A DNA stretch of 64,000 nucleotides from Sneathiella chungangensis. GTDB taxonomy: Bacteria; Pseudomonadota; Alphaproteobacteria; Sneathiellales; Sneathiellaceae. The notes under the pieces were generated by a model. The model saw only the letters and a program-made list of their open reading frames with translations. It did not search any database and was not told the origin of the DNA. Numbering within the stretch: position 1 is the stretch's first letter; each line of letters starts with the position of its first letter. Shown here one piece after another: positions 34,240 through 43,111 of the stretch. Location of the stretch: positions 124,001-188,000 of the forward strand of contig NZ_WTVA01000015.1 of NCBI RefSeq assembly GCF_009882935.1. Reading direction: 5' to 3'. The position numbers and the translations under genes are program-made.

Positions 34240-35787
34240 TCAGGGGCGCACCCGGAAGGTAGAAACCCCGGTCTCCCGCAATGGTGCGGCCATCTCCGCG
34301 AAATCACACAGCAGTTTGCGGGTATCCCTCGGGTCGACAATCTCTTCGATCATGAAGCGCTCCGCCGTCCGGAAAGGAGAGCGTAGCAGGTTGAGCCTCT
34401 CCTCGATCTCGTCAAGTTTGGCCTTGGGATCGTCGGAGGCTTCAATCTCCGATTTATAGGCCGCCTCCAGACCGCCCGCGATCGGGAGCGATCCCCAGTC
34501 ACCCGATGGCCAGGCATAGCGGAGATTGAAACGGCCGGAATTCATATGTGCGGCACCCGCGACACCATAGGTTTTACGCACCAGGATGGCGCACCAGGGA
34601 ACGGTCGCCTGCGCAATCGCGGCCATCGCCCGGACGCCATGCCGGATCGTCGCTTCTTCCTCCGCCTGCCGGCCAACAAGGAATCCCGGAATATCCGCAA
34701 GATGGGCGACCGGCAAATGGAATGTCTGCGCCAGATCGACGAAGCGCACCACCTTTTGCGCGGCATCCGCCGTCCAGGCCCCGGCATAATGGTAGGGATC
34801 ACTGGCCATGATGGCGACGGGCCAGCCGTCGAGACGGGCGAACCCGGTGATGACCGAGCGCCCCCATTTTTTGCCAATCTCGAAGAAGCTGTCCTTGTCG
34901 ACAACGGCCTCGATAATCTTGCGCATCTTGTATACCTTGCGCGGGTCGCGCGGGATGGCGTCAATAAGCCACTCCTCGCGCCGGTTCGGGTCATCCCCCG
35001 TCTCCACCCGCTCCGGGAGTTCGAAAACCGACGGTGGCAGGTAGGACAGGAACCGCCGCGCCTTTTCAAACGCCTCCTCCTCCGATTTCGCCTCGTCATC
35101 GACGGCGCCGTTCCGGGTATGGATATCCGAGCCGCCAAGTTCGTTCTTGGTCAGGTTCTCGCCGGTGCGCGCAACGACCGGCGGGCCGGCGACGAACATC
35201 TGCGACGTCTCCTTGACCATAACGGAATAATGGCTTGCCGCGACACGGGCCGCGCCAAGCCCTGCTGTCGATCCCAGCGCCAGCGCGACGACCGGCACCT
35301 TCGACAGATTTTCGATGACCGTATCCCAGCCACGCACCTCGGGAACATAGGTGCGCCCCTCGGTTTCAATCGTCTTGACCGACCCGCCGCCGCCCGTGCC
35401 ATCGACAAGACGGATGAGCGGCAGATGGAGGGATCCGGCCATATTCTCCACATGGATGAGTTTTTCGCGAATGCCCGCATCATTGGCGCCGCCGCGAACC
35501 GTAAAGTCATCCCCGGCAACGACCACACGCCGACCATTTACACGGCCCCGCCCGGTAATCAGATTCGCCGGTTGCATGCTGACGATATTGCCATCCGCGT
35601 CATATTCGACCTTGCCGGTGATGGAGCCGACTTCCTCAAAAGTTCCGTCATCGAGAATTTTCTCAATTCGCTCGCGCACCGGGAGTTTGCCGGCATTGAT
35701 ATGACGCGCGAGTTTTTCCTCCCCGCCCATTTTCTTGGCATGGGCCTGACGGAGTCTCAACTCTTCAATTTCTTTTTCCCAACTCAT
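34240..35787 (-). CDS. Acyl-CoA carboxylase carboxyltransferase subunit
   Basis: 515 residues, the carboxyltransferase (beta) subunit of a biotin-dependent acyl-CoA carboxylase such as propionyl- or methylcrotonyl-CoA carboxylase. Two crotonase-like halves are present: GGSVKTIETEGRTYVPEV and GSTAGLGAARVAASHYSVM in the first, IPGFLVGRQAEEEATIRHG and TYGVAGAAHMN in the second. No biotin carboxylase or biotin carrier gene is adjacent, so its partner is elsewhere. A 12-base palindrome (35850-35861) lies 63 bases upstream. Confidence 0.9.
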   Translation of the reverse strand: MSWEKEIEELRLRQAHAKKMGGEEKLARHINAGKLPVRERIEKILDDGTFEEVGSITGKVEYDADGNIVSMQPANLITGRGRVNGRRVVVAGDDFTVRGGANDAGIREKLIHVENMAGSLHLPLIRLVDGTGGGGSVKTIETEGRTYVPEVRGWDTVIENLSKVPVVALALGSTAGLGAARVAASHYSVMVKETSQMFVAGPPVVARTGENLTKNELGGSDIHTRNGAVDDEAKSEEEAFEKARRFLSYLPPSVFELPERVETGDDPNRREEWLIDAIPRDPRKVYKMRKIIEAVVDKDSFFEIGKKWGRSVITGFARLDGWPVAIMASDPYHYAGAWTADAAQKVVRFVDLAQTFHLPVAHLADIPGFLVGRQAEEEATIRHGVRAMAAIAQATVPWCAILVRKTYGVAGAAHMNSGRFNLRYAWPSGDWGSLPIAGGLEAAYKSEIEASDDPKAKLDEIEERLNLLRSPFRTAERFMIEEIVDPRDTRKLLCDFAEMAAPLRETGVSTFRVRP

Positions 35788-35849
35788 TTGGATGTCCCTT
35801 TTTATTGTTCTTCTATGGGCACGGGCCGCAACACGGATGCCCCCCCTGC

Positions 35850-35861
35850 ATTACCGGTAAT
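35850..35861. promoter_or_regulatory. 12-base palindrome upstream of carboxyltransferase gene
   Basis: ATTACCGGTAAT, a perfect palindrome 63 bases before the start at 35787. It could be an operator, but palindromes of this length are expected by chance in a window this size. Confidence 0.25.
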
Positions 35862-35944
35862 TTAGCTCGGAAAACATCAAAGCCTTGTATGGGATCGCTG
35901 TCAACTGCTTCGACGCAACAAGCGCGTGTATGTTGATCACAGGG

Positions 35945-36820
35945 TCATTCAGGCAATGGTACGTAGCCATCGTCGCCCGGCACGGGGTCAAATCGCCGGG
36001 CGCGCCAATCGTTTTTCGCCTGTTCAATTCGCTCGCGGCTTGTCGAAACGAAGTTCCAGTACATATGGCGGGGCTCCGGAAGGGCGTCACCGCCGAAAAC
36101 CGCAAATACGGTTTCCTTCATTGTTGTCAGCGTCACTTCCGGATGCGCATCAAGGACGGCAAGCGTCCCGGCGTCAACAGTGGTGCCGTCGATATCCAGC
36201 TCCCCTTCCACGACATAAACCGCCGCTTCTTCATAATCCGGTGCGAACAAGAGTGACGTCCCGGCATCGGCCCGAATATCCGCGAAAAACAGGCGGCTCA
36301 ATGTCGCAACAGGCGACGTTTTTCCGTAAAGGCTTCCGGCGATCAGGCGACCCTGCCAACCCTCTCCGGACAGCTCCGGCAACGCCGATTTCGGCGTATG
36401 AACGAACGCGGGTTCCATCTCCTCGCATTCCCTGGGCAGCGCCACCCACATCTGAAGCCCATGGACAGTCCGTTCGGTGGCCCGCGCCGCCTCGCTGCTT
36501 CGTTCGGAATGGACGATACCGCGCCCGGCCGTCATCCAGTTGACGTCGCCCGGCGAAATCTCCTGTTCGGAGCCAAGGCTGTCGCGGTGAAAAATAGACC
36601 CTTCATAGAGATAGGTGACGGTAGCGAGGCCGATATGCGGATGCGGTCCGACATCCATCCCCTCTCCCTTCGCGAGCAGTGCCGGTCCCATGTGATCGAG
36701 GAAAACAAACGCGCCGACGGAACGCCGCTGCGCGACCGGCAGAAGACGGCGCACCTCAAACCCGCCGATATCCTTCGGCTTTCCGGTAATTTTGAGACCT
36801 ATGCTATCCGCGCCCGCCAT
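35945..36820 (-). CDS. Pirin-family protein
   Basis: 291-residue bicupin. [54 protein letters not shown] and [23 protein letters not shown] give the N-terminal cupin with its metal-binding histidines; the C-terminal cupin is less conserved. Some pirins act as quercetin dioxygenases, others bind regulators; the function here is unknown. It starts 15 bases after the 3-hydroxybutyrate dehydrogenase stop on the same strand, so the two genes are probably an operon. Confidence 0.9.
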   Translation of the reverse strand: [291 protein letters not shown]

Positions 36821-36835
36821 GGCTGTTCCGTCCGT

Positions 36836-37618
36836 TTATTGCGCTGTCCAGCCGCCATCGATGACCTGCAGGCTGCCGGTGATATTTTCCGCCGCCTCAC
36901 CGCACAGGAAGAGGGCTAGCGCCGCGACCTGCTCGATCGACGTGAATTTTTTCGTCGCCGCCGACGCCAGCATAACGTCGTTGATAACCTCTTCCTCCGT
37001 CATTCCGCGGGTCCGCGCCGTGTCGGGAATCTGCTTTTCGACCAAAGGCGTCCAGACATATCCGGGGCAAATCGCGTTCACAGTGATGTTGTCCCGCGCA
37101 ACCTCCAGCGCCGCGGTCTTCGTCAGGCCGGCAATGCCATGCTTGGCGGCGACATAGGCACTCTTGTTGGGGGAGGCCACCAGCGCATGGGCTGATGCCG
37201 TATTGATGATGCGGCCCCAGCCCCGTTTGGTCATGATCGGGATGGCGTGATGCATGGTATGAAAGGCGGAGGAGAGGTTAATCGCGATGATCGCATCCCA
37301 TTTCTCCGTCGGGAATTCCGCGATCGGCGAGACATATTGGATGCCTGCATTATTTATCAGGATATCGACGCCGCCCAGTTCCCGGACCGTCATCTCGAAC
37401 ATCTCGGCAATTTCATCCGGCTTGGTCATATCCGCCGGGCTATACAGGCAGGTAATTCCGTAATCCGCTTCAAAGGACGCGCGCAAGGCTTCGATTTCCG
37501 AGGCGTCACCGAAGCCGTTGATCACCAGATGGCATCCCTCTTTCGCCAGCGCCCGGGCGCATCCCTCCCCGATACCGGAGGTTGAGCCTGTAATCACAGC
37601 CACTTTGTTCTTCAGCAT
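36836..37618 (-). CDS. bdhA: 3-Hydroxybutyrate dehydrogenase (SDR)
   Basis: 260-residue short-chain dehydrogenase. NAD-binding TGSTSGIGEG at residues 10-19, NNAG near 90 and the active-site tyrosine and lysine in SAYVAAKHGIAG near 155. The stretch ICPGYVWTPLVEKQIPD and the QVIDGGWTAQ C-terminus match bacterial D-3-hydroxybutyrate dehydrogenases, which convert 3-hydroxybutyrate to acetoacetate in ketone-body and polyhydroxybutyrate use. It heads a probable operon with the pirin gene. Confidence 0.92.
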   Translation of the reverse strand: MLKNKVAVITGSTSGIGEGCARALAKEGCHLVINGFGDASEIEALRASFEADYGITCLYSPADMTKPDEIAEMFEMTVRELGGVDILINNAGIQYVSPIAEFPTEKWDAIIAINLSSAFHTMHHAIPIMTKRGWGRIINTASAHALVASPNKSAYVAAKHGIAGLTKTAALEVARDNITVNAICPGYVWTPLVEKQIPDTARTRGMTEEEVINDVMLASAATKKFTSIEQVAALALFLCGEAAENITGSLQVIDGGWTAQ

Positions 37619-37675
37619 GTCTACGACCTTTTAAATCTTCTATGGGTTAAATTTTCTCTATAAAACCGTCGCTTG

Positions 37676-39451
37676 TTAAAGCGGCCAGAAAAAGAGTATC
37701 GACGGAATGGCTACGGCTATCACGAGTATCTCAAGCGGCAATCCCATGCGCCAGTAATCGCCGAATTTATAACCGCCCGGCCCCATAATCAACGTGTTAT
37801 TCTTGTGACCGATAGGCGTGAGAAAGGCGCAGGACGCGGCCACGGCAACGACCATCAGAAACGGATCGGGATTGGCGCCGAGCCGGTTGGCGATATCGAC
37901 AGCAATCGGGGCGCCGATAACCGCCGTCGCCGTGTTGTTGAGCACGTCGGAGAGGGTCATGATCACCACCATCAGGACGGTCAGAACCACGATAACGGGA
38001 AGACCGGCCGTAAGGTCCACGATGCTTCCCGCGATCAGCCCGGTACCCCCTGATTCTTCAAGGGCGGTACCAAGCGGGATCATCGACCCGAGCAAGACAA
38101 TTACCGGCCATTCAATATGCTGGTAGACCTCCTGGATCGGAACGATATCGAGCACCACATAAGCCGCAACGACAATCGCCAGAGCAACGGCAAGATAAAG
38201 CCAGCCGAAACTGGCAACGGCAATGGCAACGGCAAAAATGCCGGCCGCGAGACCGGCCCGCTTATACTGGGTGACCGAAAGACCCCTTTCCGCCAGCGGC
38301 AGGACACCAAGCCATTGGGCAACTTCCGGAACCCGGTCGACCGGGCCGAGCAGCAGCAGGATATCGCCCGCCTGAATATCAAGCTTGCGGACGCGGTCGC
38401 GAAATTTCTGCCCCTGACGCGACACACCCAGAAGAGTCACCCCATGGCGCATCAGCAGTCGAAGCGACATCGCCGAACGCCCCTCGATGCGGGCGTAGCG
38501 CGGCACCACGAATTCCATCAGCACCATGCCGCCCGCGACCGCTTTTTCGTGGCGTTTCTCGCCATCGAATTCGAGCTTCATCGCGCCGCGAAACTGATCG
38601 ATCCCCTTGGCGACTGCATCCACGACCAAAATGTCGCCGGCGCGGATTTCGACGTTTCGCGCCTGACCGGCGAGCCGCTTGCCGTTCCGGACAAGGCCGA
38701 CAACGGCGGCGTCACTGTCATCCGCCACCTGATCGAGCTCCCGCACCAGCATGCCGATGGCCGGAGATTCCTTGGGCACCAGCAATTCCGCGAGATAGCC
38801 CTCCTGATCAAGAAGGTCGACCGTCGGCGCCTTACTGTCCCGAGATCCCGGGATCAGTCGCCAGCCGATGACCGTAATGAACACGATACCGATAATCGCA
38901 CAGGCGAGGCCGACCGGCGCAAAATCGAACATCCCGAAAGGCTCCCCCAGCGCGCTTTCCCGATAGGCGGCAATGATGATGTTCGGCGGTGTCCCGATCA
39001 GCGTGATCAGGCCGCCCAGAATGGTCGCAAATGCAAGCGGCATGAGGGTGACGCGCGGCGCGCGCTTGGCCTTGGCGGACGCCTGCAAATCCACCGGCAT
39101 CAACATGGCAAGCGCCGCGACGTTATTCATGAAGGCTGAGAAAATCGCGCCTAATCCGCTCATTGCGGCGATATGGCTGGAAAGCTTCAAGTCCAGCGAG
39201 GTCAGTCGTCGCGTAATCAGGTCGACCGCCCCGGAATTCACGAGCCCCCGGGAGACGACAAGCACCAGCGCAATAATAATTGTCGCCGGATGACCGAAGC
39301 CGGCAAAGGCCTGCTCCGTCGGGACAAGGCCGAGAACAAGGGCGATGACGAGCGCCACGAAGGCAATGAGGTCATATCGCCATCGGCCCCAGATCAGGAG
39401 CGCGAAGACAATACCAAACAGCGAAAACAGCAGAATTTGATCAGTCGTCAT
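37676..39451 (-). CDS. SLC13-type permease with two TrkA-C domains
   Basis: 591-residue inner-membrane protein. Hydrophobic helices in the first 190 residues (LLFSLFGIVFALLIWGRW, then GTPPNIIIAAYRES) and in the last 200 belong to the divalent-anion symporter (SLC13/CitT-like) type. Between them, residues about 200-400 hold two TrkA-C-like domains (IGMLVRELDQVADDSDAAVVGLVR and MSLRLLMRHGVTLLGVSRQ), thought to bind a regulatory ligand. Substrate may be a dicarboxylate or sulfate; it cannot be decided here. It lies 57 bases upstream of bdhA. Confidence 0.9.
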   Translation of the reverse strand: MTTDQILLFSLFGIVFALLIWGRWRYDLIAFVALVIALVLGLVPTEQAFAGFGHPATIIIALVLVVSRGLVNSGAVDLITRRLTSLDLKLSSHIAAMSGLGAIFSAFMNNVAALAMLMPVDLQASAKAKRAPRVTLMPLAFATILGGLITLIGTPPNIIIAAYRESALGEPFGMFDFAPVGLACAIIGIVFITVIGWRLIPGSRDSKAPTVDLLDQEGYLAELLVPKESPAIGMLVRELDQVADDSDAAVVGLVRNGKRLAGQARNVEIRAGDILVVDAVAKGIDQFRGAMKLEFDGEKRHEKAVAGGMVLMEFVVPRYARIEGRSAMSLRLLMRHGVTLLGVSRQGQKFRDRVRKLDIQAGDILLLLGPVDRVPEVAQWLGVLPLAERGLSVTQYKRAGLAAGIFAVAIAVASFGWLYLAVALAIVVAAYVVLDIVPIQEVYQHIEWPVIVLLGSMIPLGTALEESGGTGLIAGSIVDLTAGLPVIVVLTVLMVVIMTLSDVLNNTATAVIGAPIAVDIANRLGANPDPFLMVVAVAASCAFLTPIGHKNNTLIMGPGGYKFGDYWRMGLPLEILVIAVAIPSILFFWPL

Positions 39452-39476
39452 TGTTCACAGCCATTTTGCAAGAAAA

Positions 39477-39875
39477 TTACATTACTTTCGCGGATTTAGT
39501 CAGCATCGACGCCATCATCTGATGAACAAGATTTATCGCCTTTAGTGGCCGGATCATCACCTTGAAATCGGTAATCCGGCCATCGTCGCCCCAGTGGATG
39601 ATATCTACGCCATTAATATCGATGCCGTCTATGGTTGTTGTGAATTCGAGTACGGCATCCGACGGGCCGACAACCTCGCGCACATAGGTAAAGCTGTCGC
39701 CGTTCAATACCTTGAAGGCGGCCATCAGATACATGAACGTAATTGACTTGCCACGTTGCGGCGTATGAACAACGGGGCTGTGGAAGGTCGCGTCTTCATG
39801 CAGAAGCGCGTCCAGTTTCACCGGATCGCCCGTTTCGACGCATTCATGCCAGGCCGCAATGGTATTTTCGATCAT
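39477..39875 (-). CDS. NTF2-like (SnoaL-type) protein
   Basis: 132-residue protein with the NTF2-like fold pattern: AAWHECVETGDPVKLDALLHEDATFHSPVVHTPQRGKS at the start, then FTYVREVVGPSDAVLEFTTTIDG and IDIIHWGDDGRITDFKVMIRPL. Such domains act as small-molecule enzymes or binders; the function is unknown. It lies 15 bases downstream of the mechanosensitive channel gene and 25 upstream of the SLC13 gene, so it is probably cotranscribed. Confidence 0.8.
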   Translation of the reverse strand: MIENTIAAWHECVETGDPVKLDALLHEDATFHSPVVHTPQRGKSITFMYLMAAFKVLNGDSFTYVREVVGPSDAVLEFTTTIDGIDINGVDIIHWGDDGRITDFKVMIRPLKAINLVHQMMASMLTKSAKVM

Positions 39876-39890
39876 TTTATACCCTTGTTT

Positions 39891-41180
39891 TCAGGATTGG
39901 TTTTTGGCGTCGACCATTTCAACACGAATATCTCGCTGTGGAAAGGGGACATTGATCCCTTCCTTTCGGAATAAAGCCCAGACGCTGACCAGGACATCGC
40001 TGGTGACATTCCGGCAGCCCTCTTCGGGATCGGCGATCCAGAAACGAAGCTCAAGATCGATGGAACTATCGCCGAACCCGCGCATCAGACAACGCGGCGC
40101 CGGGTTTTCAAGCACTCGGGGAACATCCTTCGCCGCCCCTTCAATCAATTTCAGCGCCTTCGGGATGTCCGTGTCATAAGAGACGCCGATCGGTGCGCGC
40201 ATCCGTACATTCTTTGAACTGTAGGACCAGTTGATCACCTGTTGGGTGATCAGGTCTTCGTTCGGAATGAGAAATTCCGTGGCATCACGGGTAATCACCG
40301 AGGCGTAGCGCGCGCCCATGGCATTGACCCTGCCATAGGTTTGTCCGACCTCGATGACATCGCCAGGCTTGATACTGCGATCGAGCAGCAGAATGATGCC
40401 GCTGATGAGATTGGACACGATTTTCTGAAGGCCGAAACCAATGCCAACGCCCAGCGCACCACTGAAGACGGCAAACGCCGTGATGTTTATGCCGGAGTTG
40501 GAAAGTATGATCAGGACGGCCGCCGATATCAGTCCGACGCGGACCAGTTTCGCGGTCAGCACCTGAACCGACGGCGTCAGGGCCCGCGACTTATGGATCC
40601 GCGCCTCCAGAAAGCGGGACAGCCCGAAGGTAATCCAGAAAACGATGATGCCGGCGACGACGGCCTTGGCGACGCCCAGCATCGAGATGCGGGTATCTCC
40701 GAGATTGAAGGCCAGGTTTTCGAGAAAAACCAGTGTCGGAGTTAGCAAGCCCAGGATATTGAGCGCCGCTATTGTCCAGGCGCAGAACGCGACCAGGCGC
40801 GCCCAGATTTTATTTTCCGCAAGGCTGGTGACGACATTGATGACAATCCAGGCGACCAGCAGGGAACAGATCGCGCTGATGATGTGGGACGGCGGCCCCA
40901 CGCCCTGAAAAATTGCGAGAATTGCAAATTCGATCGCCAGCCAGATCAGCGGCAGCGACAACCCCGCCAGTATTTCAAGCCCCCTTGCGAACGGCGAGCG
41001 CGGCGGAAAATGACCTTGCAGACTGAGGAGAGCAGTCTTTAGCTGGCGGCGCGTGAAATAGGCGACGAGCAGCCCGCCAATGACCGCCAGAATCTGGGAA
41101 ATAATATTCACGTCCGACCCGAGAGCCGTAATATGCCCCAGCGTCTGCTCCAGAAACTCTCGTATTTTATCTGCGTTCAT
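39891..41180 (-). CDS. MscS-family mechanosensitive channel
   Basis: 429 residues with several N-terminal hydrophobic helices and the MscS core near residues 235-300: FAVFSGALGVGIGFGLQKIVSNLISGIILLLDRSIKPGDVIEV, followed by the beta domain with GRVNAMGARYASVITRDATEFLIPNEDLI. It should open to release solutes on hypo-osmotic shock. The start is probably the ATG at 41180; an earlier TTG-type start at 41216 is possible. Divergent from the MFS gene at 41327. Confidence 0.88.
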   Translation of the reverse strand: MNADKIREFLEQTLGHITALGSDVNIISQILAVIGGLLVAYFTRRQLKTALLSLQGHFPPRSPFARGLEILAGLSLPLIWLAIEFAILAIFQGVGPPSHIISAICSLLVAWIVINVVTSLAENKIWARLVAFCAWTIAALNILGLLTPTLVFLENLAFNLGDTRISMLGVAKAVVAGIIVFWITFGLSRFLEARIHKSRALTPSVQVLTAKLVRVGLISAAVLIILSNSGINITAFAVFSGALGVGIGFGLQKIVSNLISGIILLLDRSIKPGDVIEVGQTYGRVNAMGARYASVITRDATEFLIPNEDLITQQVINWSYSSKNVRMRAPIGVSYDTDIPKALKLIEGAAKDVPRVLENPAPRCLMRGFGDSSIDLELRFWIADPEEGCRNVTSDVLVSVWALFRKEGINVPFPQRDIRVEMVDAKNQS

Positions 41181-41326
41181 TGAATTCAAGCTTACTCGCT
41201 TCTCCCCAATTATCAAACAACTATCCGCGTTCGATCAAAAGGGATGCAGGGCCCCTGCCGGCTGTGATAGGGTGGATCGAAAATCAACAAAAACCATCGC
41301 CTTGTTCGCGGGAAAGGGCGTTTCTC

Positions 41327-42574
41327 TTGTCTATCTTTTCGTCTCAGAGTTTGCCCGGGACACCCTATCTTGACAGCGGTTATTCCTGGGTTCGCCTTTG
41401 CGTATCCGTGCTCATCTCCCTTGTCGGAAGTGCCGGAATGTGGGCCGTTGTTGTCGTCCTGCCAGCGGTACAGGAAGAATTCGGCATTGATCGCTCCGAA
41501 GCGTCAATCCCCTATACGACGACGATGATCGGCTTCGCCCTCGGCAATTTCGTATTCGGGCGCCTCGTCGACCGGTTCGGCATCGTATTACCGATGATTG
41601 TCTCCGCCCTGATGCTGGGTGCGGGATTTGCGCTTGGATCCCTCTCGGGGAATGTCTGGATATTCGCTGCGGTACAGGGCATTTTGATCGGATCCGGATC
41701 CGCGGTCACATTCGGCCCGCTCATCGCCGACTTATCGCACTGGTTTGAACGCAACAGGGGCATAGCCGTCGCCGCCGCCGCCAGCGGTAATTATCTCGCC
41801 GGCACATTCTGGCCGCTCGTCCTGAAAGAGGTCATGGCGTCGGATGGATGGCGCGACGCCTATATGCTGGTCGCCGTTGTCTCCGTTTGCGTCATGATAC
41901 CGGTGGCGTTTCTCCTGAAGAAGCGCATACCGGCGCATGTGGTGGATATCTCATCGGCCCCGGACGCCCTTCCGGTCACCAAGCGCCGCATCGATATTTC
42001 GCCGCGCGCCCTTCAAATCCTGCTATGCATCGCGGGGATCAGCTGCTGCGTCGCCATGTCCATGCCGCAGGTCCATATCGTCGCCTACTGCGCCGATCTC
42101 GGCTTCGGTGTCTCCGCCGGGGCGGAAATGCTGTCCATTATGCTCGCAGGCGGAATAGTCAGCCGCCTGCTTTCCGGTTTTCTTGCCGACCGTATCGGCG
42201 GTGTCCGGACGGTGCTGTTGGGCTCCTTCCTGCAATGTCTTGCGCTCTTTTTATATATCCCGTTCAACGGTCTCGCCTCCCTGTACATCGTCTCCCTTGT
42301 CTTCGGGTTGTCGCAGGGAGGTATCGTGCCGAGCTACGCCATTATCGTCCGCGAATATCTGCCCGCAAAAGAGGCAGGGGAGCGGGTTGGCCTTGTCATC
42401 ATGATGACCGTTGTCGGGATGGCGCTCGGCGGCTGGATTTCCGGCCTGATTTATGACCTGACGGGTTCCTATCAGGCGGCCTTCATCAACGGCATTGCCT
42501 GGAACATGCTGAATATGGGCATCATGGCGCTCCTGCTCTGGCGCACGGGGGAGAGGCGAACCGCAAATGCCTGA
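41327..42574 (+). CDS. MFS transporter
   Basis: About 415 residues with twelve hydrophobic helices. MWAVVVVLPAVQEEFGIDRSEASIPYTTTMIGFALGNFVFGRLVDRFG is the first loop region with the RxxDRxG-like MFS motif. Related to monocarboxylate and oxalate/formate antiporter-type carriers. The start is uncertain: a TTG at 41327 has GGAAAGGG upstream, while the open frame extends back over the mscS promoter to 41180. The next gene, a cupin, follows without a gap, so they are probably cotranscribed. Confidence 0.82.
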   Translation: MSIFSSQSLPGTPYLDSGYSWVRLCVSVLISLVGSAGMWAVVVVLPAVQEEFGIDRSEASIPYTTTMIGFALGNFVFGRLVDRFGIVLPMIVSALMLGAGFALGSLSGNVWIFAAVQGILIGSGSAVTFGPLIADLSHWFERNRGIAVAAAASGNYLAGTFWPLVLKEVMASDGWRDAYMLVAVVSVCVMIPVAFLLKKRIPAHVVDISSAPDALPVTKRRIDISPRALQILLCIAGISCCVAMSMPQVHIVAYCADLGFGVSAGAEMLSIMLAGGIVSRLLSGFLADRIGGVRTVLLGSFLQCLALFLYIPFNGLASLYIVSLVFGLSQGGIVPSYAIIVREYLPAKEAGERVGLVIMMTVVGMALGGWISGLIYDLTGSYQAAFINGIAWNMLNMGIMALLLWRTGERRTANA

Positions 42575-42605
42575 AGCCGCCAACAAAAAACTGACGGGGA
42601 GAAAA

Positions 42606-42977
42606 ATGAAACTATCTGTAAGCCATGCGGAAGACTCCGAATTCACCAGCGGCCTTCGCGGCTTTTTCGAGTATCGCGACCTCGGTATCAAAGAGGCGAC
42701 GGACGGACGCTTCGGCGCGCATGTCATCCGCGCCGTTCCGGGACAACATGCTGTCGGCGACAGGCATGTCCATGAGCTGGAATTCCAGATGGTCTACATT
42801 CTCAAAGGGTGGGTCAATTTCTGGTATGAAGGCACAGGCGAAGTCACACTCAAGGCTGGCTCCTGTGTGCATCAACCGCCCGGCATCCCGCACCAGGAAC
42901 TCGCCTATTCCGATGATCTTGAAATGATCGAAATAGTTTTGCCCGCCGAATTCGAAACCCTTGAAGTGGCTGAATAA
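42606..42977 (+). CDS. Cupin-domain protein
   Basis: 123-residue single cupin. HVHELEFQMVYILKGWVNFWYEG and LKAGSCVHQPPGIPHQEL carry the histidines and acidic residue of a metal site. The ATG at 42606 has GGGGAGAAAA upstream; a start at 42567, overlapping the MFS stop, would add 13 residues. Enzyme or sensor role is unknown; the position suggests a partner of the carrier. Confidence 0.82.
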   Translation: MKLSVSHAEDSEFTSGLRGFFEYRDLGIKEATDGRFGAHVIRAVPGQHAVGDRHVHELEFQMVYILKGWVNFWYEGTGEVTLKAGSCVHQPPGIPHQELAYSDDLEMIEIVLPAEFETLEVAE

Positions 42978-43039
42978 TTTGGCGGAACGGACGAATGCCC
43001 GCCATCCGCGGATAGTGGCGATCCAGAACCCTTATCATT

Positions 43040-43068
43040 TTGACATATTTCACGTGACCGGCTATGTT
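43040..43068 (+). promoter_or_regulatory. Sigma70-type promoter of RND operon with palindromic spacer
   Basis: TTGACA (43040-43045), a 17-base spacer and TATGTT (43063-43068). The spacer contains TCACGTGA, a perfect 8-base palindrome at 43050-43057 where a repressor could block polymerase. The start point would be near 43075, with the GTG start of the TolC-like gene at 43112. Confidence 0.6.
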
Positions 43069-43111
43069 TTTTGCTGATCGCCATTAAGAACGTGCTGGGG
43101 GGAAAGCTGCC

